From the NCBI GenBank assembly GCA_033964015.1, contig CM066916.1, forward strand, positions 12,006,501 through 12,070,500: a stretch of 64,000 nt of DNA. Reading direction: 5' to 3'. A program made the position numbers and the translations under genes. This DNA comes from Scolanthus callimorphus. Taxonomy: Eukaryota > Cnidaria > Anthozoa > Actiniaria > Edwardsiidae. Shown here piece by piece: positions 45,201-57,200 of the stretch; within the stretch, counting starts at the first letter, position 1, and each line of letters opens with the position of its first letter. The notes beneath the pieces are model-generated. The model was not told where the DNA came from and did no database searches. It saw only the letters and a list, made by a program, of their open reading frames with translations.

Positions 45201-48200
45201 ACGCAAGCGCGCCAAAAATGGCGGGAATTTAGGCGGGAAAAATCGTCCAATCAGAAGCTTTCTTCGCGCAGACACACAGGAAGTCAACAATGTAAAGGGG
45301 GCTTTTAACTTTGTTTGCTTTTGAATGTTTCCAAATCACCATCAACTGCAAACATATGCCATCGTCGGAAATATAAAATCAAAAATTTATGTTCCTGTTT
45401 TGCAATTATAGTTTATAAACTCCAATGAGTAGTTCATATGGTACATTGATTGTATTACGCTACTAGTTAATTAAGGCCCAGCACTTAATAGCAGAATTCG
45501 GGGAAAATTATTTGAGAAATTTCAAATCAACTTTTTTTTGGCAAATGTCTGTGATAACAGCAAAATATAATTCTTATCGAAACTTAAGAAAATATATTTT
45601 ATTAATAAGTTATGAAAAAGTGGTTTTAGCTGTTACTGTAATTTCATGTTGCTGCCAACTGATATAAAATCTATTTGATTTAAAAGATTTTCGGATTTGA
45701 TTTTTGAAGTTTGGTGTTGTTAGGAATCAATTCTTTCAATTATTTATTGAAGATTGAAAACAGTAATAAAAGTTTCTAAGAATATACAAATTATTTTATC
45801 CCAAGATTGTTTTCCAATCGACTTCTCAAAGGGTGCCACTATTGTTACTGCTCGCGCATTCTATACGGATATCTGTATATGTAGGTTCTCCCTCAATCAG
45901 TGTTTCAGTGTTGGCTGAATTGGCTAGTGCGCTAGATGGACTGCAAGTACCCTGGGTTCGGAACCGCCCGCGGCCGCTTTTTTTCCTTTGTTTTCTCTGT
46001 AAATAATTACCTTAAGTTGTAAATATCCTAAAAAGTTTACTTTTGCGTTTTTTTTTTTTTGCTTTGAGTAAAAGTAGGTAGGTTTACAAGAAAGTCGATA
46101 TATTTTAGCAAAAATACAACAAATGAATCAGTTTAAGGCTTAGTGGACCATCTAACAAACAAGACAATTTCACTCAAAGCCGTGACTCAGAATTAATTAG
46201 CTAAAAGGGATAAAGGGGCAACATCAGTGTCAACTAAGAAGACAGAAAGCCTTAATTTCCTTAGAAAGGTTATGCAATTTTCTCTGTTCTTTGCAGAGGT
46301 TATTTAAGGTGGCTGTGCACTGTCATTGTGATTTACTGAGCCAATTTAAATAACAAACCAACCAGTTTCCTTTAAAAAGGTTACAAAGTTCTCTGTTCTT
46401 TGCAGAGTTTAGTAAAGGTGGCTGTACACTGTTAGAGCGGTTTGCTAACCTGTCCGAGCCACTTTAAATATTATACCAACCAATTTCCTTTGAAATATTA
46501 GGCCCGTTTTAAACGTCGAACTTTATTCTGTCGCGCTAAATTGACTGGGTTTATTAGCCAGTGAAAGCAAGTCATTCCGATAAAAGTGATTTTACGAGGT
46601 TAAAATAGCCTGTCTGGCGAATGGAGAAGTCTCAGTCCTGATTTTAGGAGCACTGGAAGGATTCAAAATTGTAATTTAGCGCGGCAGTAGCGCGGCGTTG
46701 GCACGGCAGATAGTGCCGTTCCTAATGCAAGTGAGCTCGAGACTAGAGATCCAACTAACAAACAATGGGAAATTGACATTTAGAGCGACCAGAATTAGGT
46801 TCGACGTCTAAAACTAGCCTTATTCAATTTTCTCTGTTCTTTGCAGAGTTTGGTTAAGGTGGCTGTGCACTGTCAGTGCGATTTGCTAACGAATCTGAGC
46901 CACTTTAATTATCACACGAACCTGATGGCGGTGCTGGTTCCCCGATGGATGATGTTCGTTATGACGGGCAGGTGGGTAAAAACTAAAATGACGAATCCAA
47001 GCTCCATACCATCTTTTAGGGCCATCACTTGAGTCCAGGGGACGGGACGCTGCTTTTGAAATTGAAATACAAACAAACATGCGAAACAAACGGGCCTGGA
47101 GTTTCTCGAATTTACGGACCCGAAAAACTTTACCCATACAGAATTATTTAACAATTAGTTGCCGAAGGCGACGTGATTATCGGCGGAGCCTGGAGCCTGG
47201 GGCGACTAATTGTTTTAGTATCATTGCTCAAGTGATTCATAAGGTTTTAGACAGAAAATCTTGTTTTTCTTGGACTTTTTCACGATCATAACAAAACTCG
47301 AGCGCGCACTCCCAATCCTTTCAATGTTATAATTACCTGTAGGTGATTATAACGAGAGAAAACGAACCTCTCGACCAAAACAATAGAAAGGTTTCGGGAG
47401 AAGCTGGTCTCCCAAGATTTGTCGGTGATTTTTCGTGGATTTGGGGGTTTGAATGAAACTGAAAATATTTTTTATACTTTTCCTTCAGTAGGTAAACAAT
47501 AACATTCGTGGACTGCTTTCTGTACTGCATTTATTGAGCTTGTTTACTGGGGAGATATGCAAGTAAATCACAAGAAGCGTGCGGAGAAAATTTGGCCGAG
47601 GGTAAAGTCCCAGGGCCGGTTTAATATGTTTCATTAATTGATATTACAACTGTTTTACAACGTCAACTGTTTTACAACATCCACAAAGCAAAACATGAAC
47701 TAACTGCAACATCCAGTTATCCACAGCTCTCTAGACCAAACAGCTCGAAAAATTGTAGCTATGTAGTTTACAGTACGCATCTTTTTCAGGTGTCCAAGAT
47801 GTGTTGCGAAGCTTTCCAACATCTTTTTAAGACGGATTTAACTGGTAACGTATCCCTCGAGGTAAGACCGACATTTTGTTCACGATGCACAAAAAGCCGT
47901 TGCCCAGAGAATTCCTGCTGTAATATGTGACGGAAGCATTAACTGCATGTTTTAGTCAGGTGTAATGGCATAGTGCAAAGCGCACACAAATCCCCCCCCC
48001 CTCCCCCAAAAAACCCCTAAATATTTCACAGTGGATCTCATTCATGCATTTATTTGACGCTTTTTAATTCAATTTGATCTTCACCACTTTCCGCAGGCAG
48101 TCAAGCTAATCAGCAAGTATGTCAAGACGAAAAGTTACAGAGTAAACCCATGCGTAAGTTGTCTTGGATCTAGGTTTAATAATACACAACTGTTTCATTT

Positions 48201-51200
48201 TTACGTCAGTTTGACGGGATTACTCGATGCCTTAATCAGTGAGAGACAAACGAGGTGACCTTATTACGAAACTGTTGGCTGCACTTGTCATATGTCTACC
48301 CTTCCCTTGCGGCTTGATTGTTTAAGGTGACTCCAACAAAATGAAACGCGCTTTTCAGAAATTGTTTAACTCTCTCACGTCGCATCATATGGTCCACTTT
48401 CATTGTCACTTTTTGGCTCTACCTTGTACTGCAATTTTCGCTCGTACTTGAATGACAAAAAAACGACGGTCGAATGACCCCAAATCAGAAGTTTCAGAAA
48501 AAATGCACGAAGATTTTTCGTCCACCCTTCCACCCTTGTAGAAGATCTGAGGAAATCCAATGCGCGCCACGAAAACGTGAGCGAAAAGCAGTCTACAGAG
48601 AAACGCTTTTTGTGTTCCCCCGCTTGAGCTCCTCATGAAACGCAGCATCAAAACACTTCGTTTCCAATCAAAACGCATGATTCACAATGCAGTTACACAG
48701 GGAATTTCTGCAGAAACCCATTCATGGGAAATACTGAATTTCCCTTTCGGCTTTCCCATGGCTAAACACATGAATGCTTCACAATCTTGTGCCATGGGAA
48801 ATTCAGCTTTTCCCGTGTGCGGGTTTCTGCAGAAATTCCCTGTGTTTGTAGGCGTTTTTCCTCGAATTTTTTGGAGTTTTACCAAAGAAGAGACTTCTTT
48901 TATGTATTCCTTGCGAACGAAAACTGATATATTTGACATTTTTTTACAGATACTTGAAATTCTGTTGTTGTTGAGAATAAATGAGATGGATGTCATGGCC
49001 ATGAGAGATAACAACAACAACAACAACACCAGACCAGAAAAAGCCAAAGGGCACAACAGACAACAGAAAATAATGAAAGGCAAGATGTCCAAGAAAGACA
49101 GAAAGGTTCGTGTATTATTGCCCCCGCAGGGTTTTGGCCCAGAGGCCAAAACCCGAGGAGGCATTATAGAACCCCCGCGTAAAGAGAAAACATAAGGGTA
49201 TATGGTACATATGCCAGAAAAAATCTCGATCCGTCGGAGCAGGGGCCGCAAAAGGTCTTGGGTAACGTTTATGATTGGATGACGGGATCATGTGATTAGC
49301 AAAGGAACGCAAATGATTGGCGCAAAGGAGCTATGGTCATTGCCAAAAAGCCCGCAAAAGGTCTTGGGTAACGTTTATGATTGGATGACGGGATCATGTG
49401 ATTCGCAAAGGAACGCAAATGATTGGCAGAGCCTAACAAAGAGCTGTTGTTCGTAAGCGTGGGTTTGAGACCTCTACTGTTGTCACGTCACTGGCGGATA
49501 ATAAAAATTCTAAACATTCACAACAAACTGGTCGTGACATTTAATAAATCACCAAAAACTCTAAGGAGACGCTCAGCCGAAGTCAGTCGGTGCAGTCCAT
49601 AGTTCAGAATTTAGCAAATGTTGAGCTGCTGTGGCTGTGTAGTCTAGAGAAAAACTTGAATGTTCACAAAGCTAAGAGCTCTAAACCTCATAATAGTAGT
49701 AAAGCATTCAAAATAGTTGCTATTGTGCTTAACAATAGGTCCGCTACAAAAGAATGTGATAATTTACCGACAAGATTTCCTTTTATAAGTTCACAACACT
49801 CATAAAGAGGACTTTAGAATTATTATTTTTGCATCAGTACAAGGGAGAAGTAGGCGTTTTTGTCTTCTTCCGATGTGTGCGCTGTCTGCTGTGTAATGGT
49901 TGCCTCTTAAGTAGGTTAAAATAGTCTACCTTTGTTGACCGGAAATCTGGCAAGGGCGGAACGCGTTTTTTAGTTCTGTTAAATTAAGTTCTATTATAAG
50001 CTCTTTAGCAGCTTCAGGTGATAGCTGGTATAAAAACGCAGATATAGGTTATTAGGGAGCAGCGATTGAAAAAGAGCAAAAGCAGAGAAATCGCGAAGCA
50101 GAGACAGCCAACGAGACACGAGAGTCTAAAGTCTTGTGTTCTGTTATCCGTTGTAAGTATTTCCGGAAAGATCAAATGGCTTTAAGCTTTCAAGTATTCA
50201 TATTCATAGTGTTTCTGAGTAAGAATGTGTATTAATAGTCGTTTTGGAATTGTGACACAATAGTTTTCAGAAGAGTTTTCGGTATTTCGCTAGAGTTTCG
50301 CAAGAGTTTTGACGGCTTTTGACGCTTTTCGTACTTTTGGTTAGAATTGTTTATAGAGTTTCGGCTTATAGAATTTCACATGTATCTTTAACGGTTTTGT
50401 AATACAACTGACAAACTCCAACAAGCTGATAACGGTGGATTCGCGTGTTGTCTGAAACAGCAGTAAAAATGTTAATTGAAATACATCTGCAGTTTAAAAA
50501 GCACGGGGGCAGCTCTAGTGAGAACTATGTTAGAGTTAATTACCGAGATTCGAGGCAATAACCCCAATACATCCCAAGGGCCGTAGGCCCGAGGGATGTA
50601 TTGGGGTTATTGCCGAGAATCGAGGTAATTAACGGACTTAGTTTACAGTTGACAAGGTTTTCAGAAAACAGGGACAAATGAAATGCATTCTTCTCATTGA
50701 ATTTAACAGTTTTGAAAAGGAGTACAGTTTACAATTGAAAAAGATAGCGGATTCCAATAGGAACTATTGTTAATTATTTAGCTGCTTTCATAGAAGTGGG
50801 TTCCCCAGAGAAACTCATTGCAATTAATTTTTACCATGCACAATAAAGTTGTGATGCTGAAGAAAATGAATGACAACTTTTATTCAACTATGATTGACAA
50901 AGGTTTCCAAACACGAATTACGTCTTTTGTTTTCGTACAACAGCCAGTCCAATCAATCAAGCGGCCTTTTGTAAAAGCGCAACTCATTAAAGCGCTGTTA
51001 TTTTGGTCGGTACGTAGCTGCGTAAAGCTCCTCTCTGGTTGGATAATACAACAATACCCTACCTCAACACAAAGAACGAGGATAATAGACTACAGACAAA
51101 AGAACTCCTTTGTAGAACGAAAATAATAGAGACAAAAGCAACTACGTCCTTACTGGTTATTTTCATTTGTACCACGCCCTGACAGCTTACAGCTTCTACA

Positions 51201-54200
51201 GCTCAATTTGCATAACGTTCTGTCTAGCAAAACGGATGGAACTGATTCAAGATGGAGAAACTGAAGGCAAGTTTCAGGTATTTTGCGCTCGTTGGTTGCT
51301 CTCTACGATTAGATATGCAATTAACTTGGGCATGATTTTATCTGTATTTTCAGGTTTACGTCTTAAACACACTCTATGGGCAATGAGACCAAGCAAGTAG
51401 ACTGGACAAACGCTTCTCAATATGGTTCAAGTGAAGGCGTTCTCGGAAATCGTGTTTTGTGTTTTGTGCGTTCAACGGGATTCGCATAAAGGATAATCAG
51501 AAGCAAATATTGGTTATAGACAGACAGTCAGCATAGATGCATAAACTGAGATTATTGGATGTTTTTTTTCTCGGGGTAAGTGTATGGATTTGAATTCACT
51601 AGTTAAATGTTTGGGTTGATAATTGAATTAGTCATTGTGAAAGGGGCAACTGTCATGGTCTATCATGGATTTGGTCTAACTTGGGGTCATTTTAAGTAGC
51701 TTAAATGCAGTCAAACTCCCTACAAATCAACAAAATAATGGTCTACGTTTTATACCTAACCTTTCAGCTGCTAGATCAATACAAATTTGGAGTATTTTCG
51801 TGTATAATCGAGCGGATGGAATTGGATTGCTAATTGGCATTTTTGATTTTCGAACAGGCTGAACAAGTTTCTTTTTCTTTTTAAGACTAATTTGAAACAG
51901 AATATAGGTTCGGAGTTGTTTCTGTAGAACACTTGTCTTATTTTAAAATATTTTGATGAAACAAACGTGACAGTGCCCCTTGAAGTCTTGGTAAAAATGG
52001 CTTATTGTGTGGTTCCAGAAATTATCCATAGGAAGGATAATAGGAAAGGATATATTTTCCATACAAATACTGTATTTTTCTTCGGGAATTCCAGAGAGGT
52101 GGGGGGTCACTTTTCAACACTCTTCCGGGGGGGGGGATATTTTCTGGAACCACACATTATTGATTTACAGGTAAGTATATGGCTTATTATGGATTCATAG
52201 GTAAATAACTAGATATTTACCTATTAATCCATAATGAGCCATATACTTACCTATTAATCCATAATGAGCAATATATTTACCTAGAAATTCAATTCAATTC
52301 TATTGATCAACCCCAACCTTTCCCTGGAGAATTCAAATCCCTCCCCGACTTTTAGTTTGTTGAGAGCCATTATCCGAGTTAATTCCCTACGAATATCAAT
52401 GGAAACCGCGTCAACTGTAAACTAATACTAGTTAATAGAGTTTCAGCTCACCAAGCAAAGGCTCTTGGCACATGGTAGATAGCTTTGTCGCTTGGTTAAC
52501 AGACCTCTTCGGCTTACCCATTTGTTTTGCCCATTTCAGATCACGTAGCATTCCCATGAGTATTCTCTCTTTCTTTTTCTGCTACGCACCAAAGGATATA
52601 TGAAATATGGAATCATTCCAAACAAAGAGAGAACACTCATAGGAATGCCACGTGATCTGAAATGGGCAAAACATTACGCCCAAGCCGAGGAGGTCTATTA
52701 TCGTCAGGAAAAGTTGAAGAATTCATTTAATCTTTGACTTCGAGTTTATTGTTCGGACATTTTGAATTCCATAGGGAAAAACTACCCATTGTTTGGTGTT
52801 TAATCAAGTGAAAACGGGATCGGTGTATTTGGTATTTGGTGACTGAAATTCTTCATTTTGTTGCCATTGGAGCCTGATATTTCATCTTGTCACGCTACAT
52901 GGCCGCCATTGGCGACGAGACTTTCAGCTCTCGTCTTCCATAATGCTTCCGTAACGAAGAACAACGCTAGAAAATGCGCCCTGGGGGGAGGGTGGGCTTG
53001 GAGAAAAAACAGGCGCACTATGCCCCAGCGCTCGCGCGGCAATCTCATCGAACAACAAGCAAGCTACCGAAGATTTCTACGAAGATTTCGCGGATAAAAA
53101 ACTGCTAAAACACCACTAAACCGCCAGCTACGCAGGCTACACCAAGAGTGACACCACTATTTTTTTTTCAAAGTGTTCTTCCTGAGTAAACACAGTTAGT
53201 CACAAGTTTTATTTTACTTTGCATTTCCGTTGGTTGTACAAACAAGGGCTATTCCTCCTTCTCTAGTAATGAGCACCTGTGATAAAATGCAATGGGCAAC
53301 CAATTTTCCATAAATCCTCCTGCTGCTCGGTCTCCCTCTCATTTTGTGAGGGAGATTCAGCAGCACGAGGTCAATCAGAATACCATTGAAAAATGAGATT
53401 GTTACCGTGTTGAAATAAAGGATCACCATCATTATCTCCTCTTTTTCATTATTATGGATAATTGAGCGCCATTTTTTATTGACTGTTTCTCGTCAGAGAC
53501 AAAAAGAGATGAAGAAGTTGGATAAAGAGTTACAAGAAACGGAAGCCGTGGAAAGTCACCAGAAAGTCGCGAAAACGGTTAGTTATGAAAATGTTGGAGG
53601 CTGACTCCCCAAACGTACAGCTCGTAAGCTGAATTACGTTGGGTCCCAATGGTGCCACTGGCAGCAAAGCGACCATAAGCACAGACACTAAATGTGGTCA
53701 CTACCAGAGGGTTTTTTACGTCCTCAGTGGTCCCCCTGAAACTGGTATGGCTAGTAAAAGCGAGATGGTACCTCTACTGGAACACAGTAGAACAAAGTAC
53801 ACCACTAAACTTGTTTCACCACTGAACCAGTTTCGACCATGACCTGAACAGAAATAAATTTTCCTCTGTCCGGGCCGGGAGTGGACCCCGGCTCACAGCG
53901 GCGAGAGCCAACGCCGTAACGCTGAGCCGAGGTTTAAAAAGATAAAAATAAATATTATGTCAGCTCGTAAGCTGAATTGCGCTGGGTCTCAACAGCGCCA
54001 CTGGCAGCCAAGCGGTCATAAGCACAGACTCTGAGGGTGGTCACTGCCAGAGGGTTTATTACGTCCCCAGTGGTTCTTTAACGTCCCCCTGAAACTGGGT
54101 AGAGTAGAAAGGCGAGACGGGACCTCGGGTTTATTGTCTCATCCGAAAGACGTGAAACACAGTAGAACAAAGATCAACACACAATATGAACCAGTTTGTT

Positions 54201-57200
54201 GTAATAAAGGCCTGTCATAAATGCAATGTGACACTCGGGAACTAATCAAGCTCGTTACACATATAACCTTTTGTTATGTGTTAGCATTGTGTTTCCTATG
54301 CAACAATAAACTCTTTGAACTTTTGTTTCCAAACGTGCTTTTGAGGTATTACTCTACTACGTGCTCTTGATGTGTCTTTTTATTTATAGCACACAGAGAT
54401 CCTGAAGTTCGTTTTCCTGATTTACTTCCGAGTTCTGAAGAATGCTCCTCAGTCTCCTCTCCTCTCGCCCGTCTTGGAGGGACTGGGTACATACGCGCAT
54501 CTCATTAACGTAGATTTCTTCTCTGATCTGATAGCGGCTATGAACACCGTAACAGCAATGGTAATTATTTAAAGGGGCACTCGCACGCTTGCCTAACAAG
54601 CAAATAATTCAAATCGCAATCCAATTCGATCCTCTTGATAATAAGCAATTATTGGATGAGGTTTTGTGATTTCCAGAATAAACAATGTCGAAAGGCCGAG
54701 CCTGATTCCACTTGCCGAGACATTGTTTATTCTGGAAATCACAAAAACCGAATTCAATAATTGTTTTATTATACATTGATTCAGTGAAAATACTTTCTTT
54801 CTGTCAAGCGATTTCTTTTACACAAGCGCCTTGTTAAATAGGGGAAACATTCAAGGGCTGTAGTCCCATGAAACATTGCGCGCGTAGGATCAAGAATCAG
54901 CTAGCTGATTCTTCAAGAATCAGCATGCTGATTCCTTGGAGACCCTTAAAGTGCGTGATTCCCAAAGTAAAGCGCGCGCTTTTAGCCAATCAGAATCGAG
55001 ATAGTGAGTACAATGTATAATAATAGATAAAAACACTATTCTCGGTTTTCATGTGACGTCATCAAAAAGCTTCTAAACCAAGAGACCTACAGAGATGTCC
55101 TTTCTGTGATGAATATAACTCTATTCAAGGATTTGAAACACGAAATTTCGGCACCTTCTGTTCTCGAGATATCGCCAAAGCTATTTATGTCACGCAAACC
55201 AATCACGTATTTTGAACTTGCCGTATTTCACTCGATTTGCACCGTTCTTACCTTTTTGGCATGTCAGCATGTTATACAAGTTCATATCTTACCGACAGAA
55301 CCCAAAAATGGCAAGATTTCTACCCTAAGGTCAGGTAAAGTCAGATAGGCTTGATTCTTTGCATAGAGAATCCTTATACAATAAGAAACAAAAATATCAA
55401 GTATGACTTTTTTCTAATGGATCCGTCTTTAAGATATCAGCTGCTAAACTTTGGTTACTGCATCGTTTTATGGCAAAATTTGTACAATTCTAACAAAAAA
55501 TGTCAAAAAGTGCTGCAGCAACCAAAGTGTAACCCCTCGTATCTTAAAGATGGATCCATTAGAAAAACGTCATATTTGATATTTTGTTTCTTATTGTATA
55601 AGGATTCTCTATGCAAAGAATCAAGCCTATCTGACTTTACCTGACCTTACGGTAGAAATCTTGCCATTTTTGGGTTCTGTCTATCTTACCATTCTGATAC
55701 TATTCCTATAATTTGGACAAGCGAAAACCAAGAATAGATTTGTATTGATTTAACCATTAAAAGGTCATTTAACCAACCTGGACTGTTATTTTGGTTATTC
55801 TCAGTAAATTTAAATGTATTTTTGGTGATCGGACTTATTTTTTGACGGGTTGTACACAAATTAAGTGTACGAGTGCCCCTTTAATGTGTCTCATGAATGC
55901 AAACTTTGGAAATTCCCTCAATGCAGCTTCATACGTTTTCAGTTTGTACGTTTCTACATGATCAAAACTGGCTTGAGTCCTGTCGCGCTGGGGCTAGTTT
56001 GATTTAGTTTCTAATCTGTTTAGGTATTATTAAACAAGTGACTATGAAAAATTCCGAGCGCTGATTGGTTGAGAAGACTAAAAATTGAAATCGTTGCTAA
56101 TGCACGTGCGATTATTATGGTCACTGAAATAACCAATAAAGAACAGTTTTGTCCAAATCTTAGTAAAAAAGAAAAAAGAGACGGTAAAGTAAAAAGTCAG
56201 TAATTATTCTAAAACAGTTAGTAGTCTCAGTGACTATTTGCCGACATTCACATCGCCTTCGACGAATGACTGTTAAAAGCTATTCCTTGTTAGGTAACTA
56301 CATTGCCATTCAAACATAGTCTTGTGATGCTCACCCACACTTTGTTCGTGTACAGGAGCTGTCACTCCGAGAAACCCTCAACTGTGTTCTCACTGCCTTT
56401 AAAATTCTATCTGGTCAAGGTAAGCGCGTAATTCAGAGATCATCATCCATCGCGCGTCGAACTCATCTGCTGTACCTGATAGCTCATTTCCTTGTTACTT
56501 AAACATTCGATAGCCGTTGGCGACAGCATTGCGCCTGTTCCACACAACCAATGGCGATATTAGCATTTGGCGTTATTAGTTGGCTGTCTGTGAATTTTCT
56601 TATTCATTTCGAATACAATTACGACAGACGAATGACAAGGCACATGCTCAGCGCGCAGACATGGTTAGGCTGATCTCTTTAGTAAATTAATCCATGTCTA
56701 GATACAGGAATACGTGCTCTTTCATTGCGTGGCGTGCCTTCAGTACACAGTCAATTATTTCCTACTTTTATTTTTATTTAACCCCAACGACAGCAATACG
56801 CAATATCGTATTATTTTAATTAAAAACGCCCAGCACTCGTTTGTGATGGACCCTGTGCCACGTCCTCGACGGCATTCGAACAGATAGTAGTGCTGATGGG
56901 AGCGGGGGTGGCGGTTATGATGATGAAGAGAGGCAGAGGAGGTAGAGGAGGATGAGGAGGATGAGGTTGTGGTTGTAGTGGAGGAGAAGTGGAAAGGAGG
57001 AGGAAGAGGGGGAAGAGGAGGAAGAGGAGGAAGAGGAGGAAGAGGAGAAAGAGGAGGAAGAGGAGGAGGCAGAGGAGGAAGAAGGGACGTCGTCGGCAGT
57101 GCCCCGAGACAAACATGTTCATTGACCATTTGTCCGACGCTCTTGCAATGCATTTTAGATGATCTTCAGTTTTCTAACCATTGGCAAGACAAGTGTTGAT

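Larger units (their letters stand above)
36282..46846 (+). other. 10.6-kb NOC3L intron hosting transposons and a nested gene
   Basis: Bounded by NOC3L exons 36223-36281 and 46847-46971. It contains MITEs at 36434-36610 and 37012-37770, inverted repeats at 39430-39615, 40249-40708 and 41050-41166, the antisense GPCR at 42706-43664, a tRNA-like segment at 45908-45982 and two decayed copies of the next exon at 46283-46500. Stretches 37771-39420, 41170-42700, 43700-45900 and 46505-46840 hold nothing else I can identify. Confidence 0.7.
54569..55884. mobile_element. 1.3-kb TTAA-bounded non-autonomous element (piggyBac-like), member 2
   Basis: TTAA plus AGGGGCACTCGCAC at the left, GTACGAGTGCCCCT plus TTAA at the right. 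Two smaller palindromes are nested inside: 54635-54772 and 55283-55692. No transposase frame is visible; the ORFs of 80 and 97 codons fall in the nested palindrome. The left border lies only eight bases past the donor of NOC3L exon 54390-54560. Confidence 0.7.

Noticed and set aside
45908..45982. Functional tRNA gene
   Set aside because: A- and B-box-like words are present, but I could not form a complete cloverleaf with acceptor stem; kept only as tRNA-like.
48635..49251. Overlapping 186- and 189-codon ORFs on opposite strands
   Set aside because: The plus frame is the real NOC3L exon (48950-49105) extended by chance through an inverted repeat; the minus frame is its shadow.
56755..57153. 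Ser- and Pro-rich ORFs of 65-132 codons
   Set aside because: They are translations of a GGA/GAA purine repeat in a dispersed element; three frames are open at once.
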